DNA of 64,000 nucleotides from Deinococcus alpinitundrae (GTDB lineage Bacteria; Deinococcota; Deinococci; Deinococcales; Deinococcaceae). The notes below the pieces were generated by a model. That model had not been told where the DNA came from and searched no databases. It saw nothing but the letters and a program-made list of their open reading frames with translations. Every line of letters begins with the position of its first letter. Positions within the stretch are counted from its first letter, which is position 1. The position numbers and the translations under genes are program-made. The DNA is taken from assembly GCF_009982895.1 (NCBI RefSeq), contig NZ_WXZL01000017.1:1-64000 (forward strand), read 5' to 3'. Of this stretch, positions 8,131-17,503 are shown one piece after another.

Positions 8131-8616
8131 ATGCTTGGATTCACGTACACCCGCGGGGTCTGCCCCGCCACGTTCGTCGCCCTGTATGCCGTGCCGCATC
8201 CCCATAAGGAACAGCACTGGCTGATGTGTGGGTGCGACGTCCTGGGCGTGTCGGAAGAGCTTGTCGGTGAAGCGGCGCAGCTGCAGGCGAAGTTCGAGTC
8301 GCTCACGGACCAGGTGACGCCGTTCTTCATCGCCCAGACCCAACCCTGGATCGGCTCGGTGGCGCATCCGGATTGGACGCGCGAGCCCAGCCGGGTCCGC
8401 GGTCACCGCATCGGGGACCAGCTCAAGGGCCGGTTGCTGCGGCTGGGCATCGAGGATGTGGTCGGCGGTGAGTACGTCTGGACGGCCGCCAACCAACTGG
8501 CGCGGACGCTGAGAGAGCGTCTGGAGTCCAGTGAAGGCCGACTCGGTATGGCGCAGCGCTTCAATGACCTGACGCTGCTGAGTTACAAATACGTCACCGA
8601 AACCCGCGCGCTGTAA
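8131..8616 (+). CDS. Hypothetical protein
   Basis: A 161-residue protein; ATG 8131 is chosen for its position just after a GGGGAAAG site, since the longer frame from 8056 would run back into the previous terminator. It contains a hydrophobic strand-rich N-terminus (PATFVALYAVPHPHKEQHWL) and a helical C-terminus (QLARTLRERLESSEGRLGMA). No known domain. It has its own terminator 10 bases downstream, as with its neighbours. It could be a plasmid or phage accessory protein; I assign no function. Confidence 0.5.
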   Translation: MLGFTYTRGVCPATFVALYAVPHPHKEQHWLMCGCDVLGVSEELVGEAAQLQAKFESLTDQVTPFFIAQTQPWIGSVAHPDWTREPSRVRGHRIGDQLKGRLLRLGIEDVVGGEYVWTAANQLARTLRERLESSEGRLGMAQRFNDLTLLSYKYVTETRAL

Positions 8617-8626
8617 ATGATCTTCA

Positions 8627-8660
8627 GGGAGAAGGGCCGCTGAGCCGTTCTCCCTTTTTT
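8627..8660 (+). terminator. Intrinsic terminator after the 8131 gene
   Basis: GGGAGAA (8627-8633) pairs with TTCTCCC (8648-8654), followed by six T. It is the third gene in a row with a private terminator. Confidence 0.85.
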
Positions 8661-8725
8661 CGTGGGCCCGGCGTGCGGCCACTGGCAGTTCCCGACAGCA
8701 CGCTTCGCTTGTGCCCACCACCCTC

Positions 8726-8744
8726 ACCATCCGGGCCGGATGGT
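8726..8744. promoter_or_regulatory. Perfect 19-bp palindrome upstream of the 8757 gene
   Basis: ACCATCCGG (8726-8734) and CCGGATGGT (8736-8744) are exact inverted copies around one base, ending 12 bases before the ATG at 8757. It may be an operator or an mRNA hairpin close to the RBS; no regulator is assigned. Confidence 0.5.
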
Positions 8745-8756
8745 CGACAGGGAGAC

Positions 8757-9137
8757 ATGACTCTCTTGAAGACGTTGTTGGAGCGGAAGCGGGTGGCGGC
8801 AGTGACGCACGTGTGGGTGGCGCAGGGCTTCGCTCAGGGGCATGATGCGTTTTCGTTTCGTCCGGAGATTCAGCGCGACTGGCTGATTTGGAATCTTGGT
8901 GGCGTCAGGACAGTGGGTGAAGCGGTGGGGATCATGGCCGAAGAGATCCGGAGAGTGGAGCGGATGATGGCGAGGGCCGAGGCGTACTTCCTGGGCGGCG
9001 TGTGCCGATCGGGGGAAGCGTGGGACGCGGCGGCACAGGCGCAGCAGCTTGACTTTGAATGCAGCGTGCTCGGCAGTGACTGCGCGGTGTTCACGCAGAT
9101 GCGTAATGAACTGAGGGCACTGAAGATGGGGGGCTGA
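8757..9137 (+). CDS. Hypothetical protein
   Basis: A 126-residue protein with ATG 8757 preceded by AGGGAGA at a good distance. It is predicted mostly helical (TVGEAVGIMAEEIRRVERMM, then AWDAAAQAQQLDFECSVLGS) with no signal peptide or membrane segment and no family recognised. It is the fourth gene of the array, but unlike the first three it shows no clear terminator. A palindrome directly upstream suggests separate regulation. Confidence 0.5.
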   Translation: MTLLKTLLERKRVAAVTHVWVAQGFAQGHDAFSFRPEIQRDWLIWNLGGVRTVGEAVGIMAEEIRRVERMMARAEAYFLGGVCRSGEAWDAAAQAQQLDFECSVLGSDCAVFTQMRNELRALKMGG

Positions 9138-9213
9138 GCGGTTCGCGCGGCGGCGTGCGCCAGGAGATTCCCAGCGCACTGCTCAGCAATGATTCACGCC
9201 CCAAGAGGACGAG

Positions 9214-9468
9214 ATGACAGCAGCGCAGCACACCAGGCAGATCAGCCCCTCACAATGCGGACCATCGGCAAACATCACAGCGGTTCACCGGGCCGCAGAA
9301 GCGACACCGTTGACGTGCGACCGGCGATTGGAGATGGCCTACAACCTGCGGATGAATTCGAACGTCATCCAACGACTTCAAGTTGAGCTGGCTGAAGCGC
9401 AGCAGCGCCGAGAGGCTTGTTCACTCGCCGTGCTTCGCCTTGTGTTGTGCAGCTCCAACCGCAAATGA
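9214..9468 (+). CDS. Small hypothetical protein
   Basis: An 84-residue frame from ATG 9214, preceded by GAGGACGAG. The second half (MNSNVIQRLQVELAEAQQRR) looks like a coiled coil, while the first half is low in hydrophobic residues. No family is recognised. It lies 76 bases downstream of the 8757 gene and may be cotranscribed with it. Coding status is supported by the RBS and the helix-like C-terminus but remains uncertain given its size. Confidence 0.35.
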   Translation: MTAAQHTRQISPSQCGPSANITAVHRAAEATPLTCDRRLEMAYNLRMNSNVIQRLQVELAEAQQRREACSLAVLRLVLCSSNRK

Positions 9469-11681
9469 CTGTCACCGCTCGGAAGTGCGGGCGGATGCCC
9501 GGGGCGCATGAAGATCGCCGTGAGCCTGGGGATGGGTCAGGACGACTGCGAGAACATGATCGGGCAACTGCGTCGCCCCACCTGTCCGCGCTGGGACTGT
9601 GGAGTCGACTGCTGAGCGCGATCATCAACGCTGCGTCCGGCAGGAAGTTGATTTGAAGACCCGGGGCACTCACCGCCTAGAAGGCGGAGGGTAGGCGGGC
9701 AGACACGTCACCCACAGCCGCCGAAGTCGTGCGATGCACGTCCCCCGTGCAACTGGCCGAGGTGATCATGCAGGGCCCGCCCTGTTCACCTCCGTCTCGG
9801 CCATCGGAGAGGTGGTGCGGTTTTACGCCGCCAATGCCCGGTGCGAGATCAACGCCGGTCCGGAGCCCCGAGGAGTGGAGTGAATTCGTCCGCCTCACCC
9901 ACCAGGCCTGAGGGCCAAGAAGAGGCACCACCCCCATGGCTAGGTCAGAGCCCTGTCCCCTGACAGACAACGTGCGCGTCAAGAGACCGCACATGAACGA
10001 GGTTAAGTACCTGTGAACCGCGTATGCGCCTGGCATGGGAACACCCCGGCGGCCTTGCGGATCGATGACGTCCGTACTGCTGGATTCTCGGCGAGAAGCA
10101 GAGCGCGGTCTCGGTTGTTCGAGAGCGGCGTCACCCTGCTCGGCATGCGGATGTGCGGTGAGGACAACCGGGGCTGGACCAGACCGCCTCTTCGTTGAGG
10201 CGAAGTCCGGGGATGACACGGCCACGCTCCCAATGCGAAACTACTGAATGGAGCAACCCCAGGGCATGCAGGGCAACCAGGGATCCTGCCGCACCTCATC
10301 GCCCCTGACCGGGTCGGGTAAGCAGGAGGACGGCTGTAGAGCAAATCGGCGGGTGCGGCGGTACTGGCGGTGCAGGCAAACGAAGTTCGATGACGCGTCG
10401 CGCGGCTGGTCTGGTCTGGCGGCGACTGACTGGCGCGCAACTCGCTGTGCTGGACGCGACGTAGGAACGGGCGCACGTGGAGGATCAACCCCACGGGGAA
10501 GCGCAGACAGGGCCGTGTGGGAATAGGGCGTTGAGCGGCTTGGCGTGCACCTCAGCTCACCGAATTGGATCGACGTGTAAATCGCCTGGCATATGCGATG
10601 CTCGGCGAGCGGGTGCGTGGTCAGGTTCCGGACGAGGTGGTGACGCGGGTGAGATTGATCTGGGAAGCTGGTACCGGAACTGAGAAAATGACGCGAGTCT
10701 CGGTTTGGGTTGAGCCCAACGTTCATCGATCCCTACCGCGCTGAGATCTGCGGGGACTTCCTGGCCTATTGGAGATGGGGCACGGTTGAGGTTGGGCCGT
10801 AAACGGCTCAGAATGGCCGCTCTGGGGTCCAGTGGCTTCGGAGATGGAGGGTGGGGTCTTACTCTGGTAGGCCCCTTCTTGACCCTTGCAGGAGCCAGAG
10901 CGTGTGGATCAGGGGTAAGCCAGGACATTGGGTGAGAGAGGGGCGATCGATACGGCGGGAAGCTGGAGCTGTGGAATTGGCACGGTGGGTGAGGGTGAAA
11001 CGAGTTGAATGGTGAGTTTAGAAATCTGGGTGATGCTAAAGCACTTCATCAGAATATATAATTTAGAGTAATTCGCGTAAGCCACCCCCTCAGCCAGCTG
11101 ACGCACAACACAACCAACTTAATGCCTGGTCATACTAGCTTTAGCACCGACATAACCACAGGCGCAGCACATCCCTGGATGAACGGGCCATGGCAGGAGT
11201 TGAGTGCAGGAACAGTTCAGGGAGGACATCCTACCGGTCCATGGGTGCCCGCTGAAGACTGAGGACACCAAAATTGATTCTGCTGCCGAGGTCAGATGAC
11301 CACCGAGTCACCAGCACCTGACCTCCGGTGAGTAATAGACATCCTCAGCGAACATCATTTTACCCAGGTGCTTAGCAAGGCTGTGAAGCAGACTCTTCCT
11401 GCTAACCTCCCTGCTCGCCAATGCAAATGCTCCGGCAGCAAAGCCGCTAAGAGATGAGGGAAAGCAAAAAAGAGATATATATTCTTGTGTTGATTCGGCA
11501 CCAGGGACGGCATGAGCAGCAGCGGGGTTGGTTGCGTGTATGTGTACGCATACCCCACAGCTAAGCTCGAGGAACCCCTCGCTGAACTGAGACTGGTCGC
11601 GGCATCGTCCTCAATCAGCGAACTCTTCCACCAGTCTGAAGCTCTTTCGCATGCACCTGATCACCTTGCTCGAACGCGCCG
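9469..11681. other. 2.2-kb stretch of decayed sequence without an intact gene
   Basis: Many short frames exist on both strands, none with convincing starts. A 61-codon open stretch at 10562-10744 plus (VNRLAYAMLGERVRGQVPDE) reads like a remnant of a real protein, but it lacks a start and I do not recognise it. From about 11000 to 11080 and 11450 to 11490 the DNA is markedly AT-rich. No IS ends or repeats were identified. Confidence 0.4.
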
Positions 11682-11852
11682 GTGCCCGTGCCTAGTCTGC
11701 TCGATCTTGAGGGCGGCCTCTACAGCGTCTTCTGGCTGGATGGCGAGCGATTTCCCGACCCTCTCGCTATGCCTGATGACGATAGGAGCGTTCGGGAACC
11801 CTGGAAGGCGATTGAGCGCATACAACATGCGTCACAGAGCTTCACGAGATGA
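11682..11852 (+). CDS. Short coding-like remnant (56 codons)
   Basis: From GTG 11682 to TGA 11850-11852 the frame encodes SLLDLEGGLYSVFWLDGERF followed by a PDPLAMPDDDRSVREPWKAI stretch, which has the look of real soluble protein. No RBS precedes the GTG. Just upstream a different frame (ATG 11651) gives MHLITLLERAGARA and stops inside this gene, so the two may be halves of one frameshifted gene. Unrecognised; probably a fragment. Confidence 0.25.
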   Translation: MPVPSLLDLEGGLYSVFWLDGERFPDPLAMPDDDRSVREPWKAIERIQHASQSFTR

Positions 11853-11959
11853 GGCCCTGTTGTTTAGCCAAATGGGGTGAGAGGTCGCACTTTCTTGAAT
11901 TTCCTGAGCATTCGGGGGTACCGATGGTGCCAGTACCGCCAGTAATAAAGATCTTCATG
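11843..11959 (-). pseudogene. 5' stub of an NAD(P)-binding SDR/epimerase gene
   Basis: An excellent TAAGGAGG ribosome-binding site precedes ATG 11959, and the first residues are MKIFITGGTGTIGT, the Rossmann GxxGxxG start of atypical SDR (NmrA/epimerase-like) proteins. After that motif the sequence becomes unrelated and stops at residue 38, so nearly all of the gene is deleted. It is divergent from the AraC regulator at 12077, the usual layout when such a regulator controls an SDR gene. The promoter region and start survive, but the enzyme does not. Confidence 0.75.
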
Positions 11960-12076
11960 GAAGCCTCCTTAGGTTGAGAGGTTCGTTGCTCAACCACCAG
12001 AGGGAGAATACGGCCCGATCTTCAGACAATCTATGCGTTAAAATCTAGTACATGTTCGCTTTCGTCTGGAGAATTC

Positions 12077-13015
12077 ATGGATCCACTGTCTGATGTCCTC
12101 AGCAGAATGCGGCCCAGCAGCCCGCTGGCGCGGCTAGCGACAGACCATGGCAACTGGTGTGTGCAGTTCCAGCCGCACGGCTATATCAAGTGCTACGCCG
12201 TGCTCAGTGGGACCTGCTGGATCGCTGTGGAGGATGGGGAGCCGGTTGCGCTCATGGCGGGCGACTGCGTGCTGCTCCCCGGTCAGCGTGGCTTCCGGCT
12301 TGGCAGCGACCTGACCCTGCCCGCCGTCCCGCAGGAAGTCTACCTTCAGCAGAAGACGTCACGTGTGCTGGACGCGCGGAAAGGCGACATGGCTGACGCG
12401 GACGCCAATGAGGTTACCTTCATCGGGAGCGCTTTCACGCTGCCCGGCCCGCAGGCAGCGCTGCTGCTGGAAGCGCTGCCCCCACTGATTCATCTGGAGC
12501 AGGTGACGGGAGAAGAATCACTGCGCTGGTCACTGGAGCGCATGGAACAGGAACTGCGTGAGGAGCAGCCCGGAGCTCGCCTCATGGCTGAGCACCTCGC
12601 GCAGGTCTTTCTGATCCAGGCCCTCCGCATACACTTGGACCGCGTGGGCACAGGGCAGGTCGGCTGGCTGTTCGCTTTGACCGATCCCCAGCTCAGCGGT
12701 GTCCTTGGAGCCATGCACACCGCCCCGGCTTACCCCTGGACGGTTCAGGGACTGGCGGAGCGGGCGGGGCTTCCCCGTTCAACCTTCGCAGCACTCTTCA
12801 GCGCAGGCGTAGGGCTGACCCCACTCGCGTATCTGACGAGGTGGCGCATGCTGCTGGCGGCTGACCGGCTCATCGGCGGCGAGGAAAGCGTGGCTGACAT
12901 CGCCCTGTCGGTGGGATATGAGTCCGAGGCGGCCTTCAGCACGGCCTTCAAGCGGGTGATGGGCCGCCCGCCTCGGCGGTATGGTCGGCAGGGTCATCAG
13001 GCAGCGGCGGACTGA
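12077..13015 (+). CDS. AraC-family transcriptional regulator with cupin sensor domain
   Basis: A 312-residue protein starting at ATG 12077 behind GGAGA. Residues about 10-185 match the AraC cupin_6-type sensor domain (CYAVLSGTCWIAVEDGEPVA, then DCVLLPGQRGFRL). Residues about 215-305 hold the two helix-turn-helix motifs of the AraC DNA-binding domain (WTVQGLAERAGLPRSTFAAL, then SVADIALSVGYESEAAFSTA and FKRVMGRPPRRY). It is full length. Its likely targets were the divergent SDR gene, now only a stub (11843-11959), and the MFS gene beyond its 3' end, also truncated, so it is probably an orphaned regulator. Confidence 0.9.
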   Translation: MDPLSDVLSRMRPSSPLARLATDHGNWCVQFQPHGYIKCYAVLSGTCWIAVEDGEPVALMAGDCVLLPGQRGFRLGSDLTLPAVPQEVYLQQKTSRVLDARKGDMADADANEVTFIGSAFTLPGPQAALLLEALPPLIHLEQVTGEESLRWSLERMEQELREEQPGARLMAEHLAQVFLIQALRIHLDRVGTGQVGWLFALTDPQLSGVLGAMHTAPAYPWTVQGLAERAGLPRSTFAALFSAGVGLTPLAYLTRWRMLLAADRLIGGEESVADIALSVGYESEAAFSTAFKRVMGRPPRRYGRQGHQAAAD

Positions 13016-13130
13016 GCAGCAGCAGCAAGTCGCCTGGCGTCGAACGCACGCGTGCGGTGGTGAGGAGCACCAGAAAGGTCAGGCCAGCGGCCGCCCACGC
13101 CGGATGCAGGGGGGACGTCAGCACAGTCAT
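13016..13130 (-). pseudogene. MFS transporter N-terminal remnant
   Basis: From ATG 13130 on the minus strand, MTVLTSPLHPAWAAAGLTFL followed by VLLTTARVRSTPG matches the first transmembrane helix and loop of a common MFS drug or metabolite permease subgroup (HPAW...TFLxLLxxxxxRSTPG). Similarity ends at the Gly after RSTPG and the frame runs into the 3' end of the AraC gene. Only about 33 residues of a roughly 400-residue transporter remain. Confidence 0.55.
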
Positions 13131-13348
13131 GAATTGCCCCGCTGAGCGCCTGATCTCTCGTGGACCTGAGTCTTGTCAGATGAAGTATCCAGGTGTGTGG
13201 CCACGATCTCATGAGCGATCCCATTTTCAGGCAGAACACTAGCGGGTTGTCTTTGTTCAGTCATGAGGAGGGCTCTTGTTAAAGTTTAAGTCATGCGTTG
13301 GGGCCAAGGAGGGAAATCGGCGCGGAGGTGCATGGTTCAGCAGCGCAC

Positions 13349-13906
13349 TCAATCTGGGGCAGCGAATGCTACAGCGACCCGTTCAAGGACCTGATCGGAC
13401 AGTGGCGATCCTCTGGCGGCGCGGGAAACCAGCAGCGCACCGATCAGTGTACAGGCGGTGACCAGACCGTCACGTCCAGGCTGATCGAGCCATTCCCCGA
13501 GGTCGGTGACGCCGTCCGTGAGCAGGTCGCGGGTTTCCGCATTGCCCGTACGGGCGACGTCCTGAATCAACCCGGCGGTTGGACACCCATTTCCAGGTCG
13601 GTCCCGGTGGGATGCGGAGAGATAGTTCTGGACAAACTGGCGCTGTGCGGCAGCGTGGTCGGCGGCGCTGGCATCGAGGTTCGTGAGCCGGGCGGTCATA
13701 CCGTCGTAGGCGTACCGGGCCGCTTCCGGCAGCAGGGCCTCCTTGGATTCGAACTGGCGGTAGAAGCCGCCGTGGGTGAGGCCAACGGCGGCCATAATGT
13801 CCTGCACACTGACATGATCGACGCCGCGCTCGCGGAACAATTTGGCGGCGGCCTGAATGGTGAGTTCCCGGTTCTGGGCGGCCTGGGCTCTGGAAACTCT
13901 GGACAT
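13349..13906 (-). CDS. TetR-family transcriptional repressor
   Basis: A 185-residue protein. ATG 13906 is preferred over the upstream start at 13966 because GGAGGA lies just before it and the sequence from MSRVSRAQAAQN aligns with family starts. Residues about 10-55 form the TetR HTH (LTIQAAAKLFRERGVDHVSV, VGLTHGGFYRQFESKEALL). The C-terminal ligand domain has a GCPTAGLIQDVAR segment typical of the subgroup that controls oxidoreductase or efflux genes. A perfect palindromic operator overlapping a promoter lies 65 bases upstream, facing the truncated dehydrogenase at 14061. Confidence 0.9.
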   Translation of the reverse strand: MSRVSRAQAAQNRELTIQAAAKLFRERGVDHVSVQDIMAAVGLTHGGFYRQFESKEALLPEAARYAYDGMTARLTNLDASAADHAAAQRQFVQNYLSASHRDRPGNGCPTAGLIQDVARTGNAETRDLLTDGVTDLGEWLDQPGRDGLVTACTLIGALLVSRAARGSPLSDQVLERVAVAFAAPD

Positions 13907-13959
13907 CGTTCCTCCTACAAGAAATCGGTGACGCGAATCGTCTTCGCAGGACGGTCCGC

Positions 13960-13990
13960 TTGACATCTCTTAGATTAGCAGACTAATCTA
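13960..13990 (+). promoter_or_regulatory. Promoter with overlapping TetR operator
   Basis: TTGACA (13960-13965) and TAATCT (13984-13989) are 18 bases apart on the plus strand. The perfect inverted repeat TAGATTAG (13971-13978) and CTAATCTA (13983-13990), with a 4-base spacer, lies between and over the -10. This is the classic layout for TetR repression of the divergent gene. The binding protein is inferred from adjacency to the TetR gene ending at 13906. Confidence 0.8.
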
Positions 13991-14060
13991 TTTTAGATAA
14001 GGCGTATCATCTATAACGGTGGAAAGGGCATACAGATCCTGAAGTCTTCAAGGAGCACCT

Positions 14061-14252
14061 ATGGTGATGCTCTACCGAGTGGTCATCAACCCTTTGCCAG
14101 CGCCAGGAGCCATGATTGAGCGGGGGACGCTCCAACCGCAGCGGCTGATCGGGCGGCGAATAGGCTTGGAGGACGCCCCAGATGCTCTGGTGGAAATGGA
14201 CCGCTTCCTCGACACGGGCGTGACGGTGGTGGACCGCTTCGGGCGCAGCTGA
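14061..14252 (+). pseudogene. Zinc-type alcohol dehydrogenase/quinone reductase gene with internal deletion
   Basis: A 63-codon frame with an AAGGAG site before ATG 14061. Its second half, [20 protein letters not shown] then [10 protein letters not shown], matches the C-terminus of zinc-binding or quinone-reductase-like alcohol dehydrogenases (LEeApDALxxMDxFxxTGVTVV). The catalytic and Rossmann domains are absent. Promoter, operator and RBS remain directly upstream, so the structure is a regulated gene with an internal deletion rather than a random 3' fragment. Confidence 0.65.
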
Positions 14253-14517
14253 AGTGAGGACCGAGGGTGCGGGCGCTGCCGGGCAGACGCGGGGTTGCCT
14301 GCCGCAGCGTTGAGGTTGGGCACCGCTGGCTCCATCAACTCCTCCCAATAGAAAAGCCTCCACGTAAGCAAGGGCTTTGTTTTAGTTTTGACTCAAGGTC
14401 CTAAATGTCAGTCGGGATGTTCCATCAACGCAGTTCCACTTTTCGACATCGGCACCCGGCTCAATCCAACGACGTGAATATCATGTTCCTATATGAAGTC
14501 ATCCGGTAAGCTGCCAT

Positions 14518-15002
14518 ATGCTCTCCAGGCGCTCAACCAGCGCATTCCACCCTTTCGATCTCATTCAGGACATTCTGTGTCTCGTTGACGCAGATGGACG
14601 CTTTACCTTCATAAACACCTTTGCTCAAACTCGATTGAATATAAAAGAGGAGGACTTCCTCGGAAAAACATACGAAGAAGTCCGGCCGTCCAATGTCTCC
14701 CCAGAGGTCTTAGACGCGTTTTATCAAGCGTTACGCGCTCAAGAACGGACGGAATTCATTACCTTCAATGCAAGCTCTTCAGTTCGCCTGCACGTTGTCT
14801 TATCTCCCCACCATGGCGGGCTGGTCATCCATGTTCGTCCTTTACTGAACACCACCCCCACCTACACTGATCTGAGCCGCGACATCCTCACGGGATGCCT
14901 GACTCGGGAAGCCCTAAAACGCCTCCAGCCAAGTTTGGGCCTCCCTCAAGTGCTGGCCGTCATTGACCTCAACCGGCTGAAAGCCGTCAATACCCTACGG
15001 GG
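14518..15002 (+). pseudogene. PAS-GGDEF diguanylate cyclase, truncated inside GGDEF
   Basis: From ATG 14518 the protein has a PAS domain (residues about 10-120; FDLIQDILCLVDADGRFTFI, then LGKTYEEVRPSNVSPEVLDA). The beginning of a GGDEF domain follows (DILTGCLTREALKRLQPSLG, then VLAVIDLNRLKAVNTLRGH). Homology stops right after the Asn...GH motif, before the GGEEF active site. The frame then continues 53 codons through unrelated DNA (to 15162). It cannot make cyclic di-GMP as it stands. Its GC is lower than in neighbours, suggesting a foreign origin. Confidence 0.8.
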
Positions 15003-15203
15003 CCACAGGGCAAGCTCAAGCCGGGCGCGCAGTACGGGCGCAAAGCGGACGGCGCGGTCGTCGAGCTGCTGCGGACCGAGCGGGTCAAGAACAAGTCTGG
15101 CGACGGCGAGAAGTGGGTGCTCAGCGACAGCAGCCTGGTGGGTGCGCTGGACCTGGTACTGAAGTTCGAGTTCGTGGGGCGTCCGGCCCAAGCCAGCGAC
15201 TGA
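15003..15203 (+). pseudogene. C-terminal fragment of an unidentified gene, also present at 16780-16913
   Basis: In the frame ending at TGA 15201-15203 the DNA encodes GKLKPGAQYGRKADGAVVEL, then KSGDGEKWVLSDSSLVGALD and a LVLKFEFVGR segment. It is fused directly to the truncated GGDEF gene in another frame. A diverged copy lies at 16780-16913. The C-terminal stop overlaps the 9-bp target duplication of the IS4 element. I do not recognise the family. Confidence 0.5.
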
Positions 15204-15209
15204 GAATCC

Positions 15210-16336
<1,127 letters not shown>

Positions 16337-16357
16337 TGAGAATCCATACCATGAATT

Positions 16358-16744
16358 GTGTTCACCATCGAGCAGATCAATGAACTTCATTCTCGTCTCG
16401 GCAAAGCGTCCACATTCTCTGAGTACGTTCGCTCCCTTCGTGCTATCGGCGTCAAGAGATACAACTCGTACTTGATAGATGGCCACTCAGAGTACCTCGG
16501 GGAAGGCGGTTACAAAATCACCTCCCCACCTGTTCACGAAAGTTTTCCCGTCTCTGATCTATCTAGCAAACAGGATTTTCTAAGTCATTTAGAACTTCAT
16601 TCAAGAGGGAAGACAACTTACCTTGAGATGTCAAAGGGGCTGGCGGAAGCTGGGATTGAAGAGTGGACCGTAGACACCGATAAAATGACCATGACTTATT
16701 ACGATAAATCAAATGTCGAAATGCTTTCCGAGCAGATCGAATAG
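16358..16744 (+). CDS. DUF1398 family protein (YbcV-like)
   Basis: A 128-residue protein starting at GTG 16358. Sequence such as MFTIEQINELHSRLGKASTF, YLGEGGYKITSPP and IEEWTVDTDKMTMTYYDK matches the DUF1398 family, small soluble proteins of unknown role first annotated in enterobacterial prophages (YbcV). It spans the whole family length. Its codons are much more AT-rich than those of neighbouring genes, indicating transfer from another host. The IS4 insertion sits just 21 bases upstream of the start, so its own promoter was probably displaced; no clear RBS is seen. Confidence 0.85.
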   Translation: MFTIEQINELHSRLGKASTFSEYVRSLRAIGVKRYNSYLIDGHSEYLGEGGYKITSPPVHESFPVSDLSSKQDFLSHLELHSRGKTTYLEMSKGLAEAGIEEWTVDTDKMTMTYYDKSNVEMLSEQIE

Positions 16745-16779
16745 TGGTTGAAGAGTTATTCTTCCCTGATCTGCCTTCA

Positions 16780-16913
16780 AAAGCTCAAGTCCGGCGACGG
16801 CGAGAAGTGATTGCTGGGTGCTTAGCGACGGCAGCCTGGTCGGAGCGCTAGACCTGGTGGCCAAATTCGAGTTTGTCGGTCGGGCCGAGCATGCGGCTGG
16901 GCATTCACAATGA
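16780..16913 (+). pseudogene. Second, mutated copy of the fragment at 15003-15203
   Basis: The DNA encodes KSGDGEK, then after a 5-base insertion that breaks the frame, WVLSDGSLVGALDLVAKFEF followed by VGRAE. This matches the tail of the fragment before the IS4 element, at roughly 80 percent by eye. The two copies flank the IS4 element and the DUF1398 gene. The family is unknown. Confidence 0.5.
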
Positions 16914-16949
16914 ACTTACGCGAGTTGGGGCGGCTCAGGCAGGGTCCAT

Positions 16950-17415
16950 GCTGCGAGGCGCTTCAGGAGCGTGGACGAGCACGGGGTCGTGCTCGACGTT
17001 TTGCTGCAATACCACCGAGAGACCGAAGCGGCAAGAACGTTCTTCGCTCGCCTGCTCGGCGAATTCCACGTCCCGGAGACGATCTGGACCGACAAGCTGG
17101 CCAGTGATGGAGCCGCCATCCGAGAACTTCCGGCACTCCAGGCGGTCGACCATCAGCAGGTCATCAGGGCGGCCCGCTGCAACAACATCATTGAGCAGCG
17201 GGCAAGCCCCATATGGGAGGAGTGGCGTCCTCATGGGCGTCCGTTCACGACGAGGGTACCGTTCTGCCCAAGACAATCCCACCGTCCCACACGACAACAA
17301 GAGCGTGGTCAACTCGGTTTCAGGAAGATCAAGCGAACCCAGGAATTCCTGAATCTCCACGCCTGGGTCTCCAACCTTCACCGCTACACCCGAACGACGG
17401 TTCCCGCCCAGATCA
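16950..17415 (+). pseudogene. IS6-family transposase, 5'-truncated, with a 78-bp in-frame insertion
   Basis: From about 16950 the frame reads VDEHGVVLDVLLQYHRETEA, then ETIWTDKLASDGAAIRELPA and AVDHQQVIRAARCNNIIEQ. After an extra segment it continues with SHRPTRQQERGQLGFRKIKR and TQEFLNLHAWVSNLH. All of this is the IS6 catalytic core with its Asp and terminal signature. The N-terminal HTH and first catalytic Asp region are missing. Between IEQ and SHRPTR, positions 17199-17276 hold 78 bases that do not belong to the transposase, yet the frame stays open. Terminal repeats were not found. Confidence 0.8.
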
Positions 17416-17503
17416 GAAGAAGCGGGCAGGCGTCTTCATGGGCGTCCGTTCTGCCCAAGAAGTAACCAACCTCAGGCATTTCAGATGTGGCGGGAGGTTG
17501 GCG

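Noticed and set aside
7191..8330. A 379-codon minus-strand frame
   Set aside because: It lies opposite three better-supported genes and their terminators, with Arg/Pro/Ser-rich low-complexity protein.
9729..9911. A short frame with SPEEWSEFVRLTHQA, resembling the tail of DUF397 proteins
   Set aside because: The match is only a dozen residues, that family is essentially actinobacterial, and upstream sequence does not fit.
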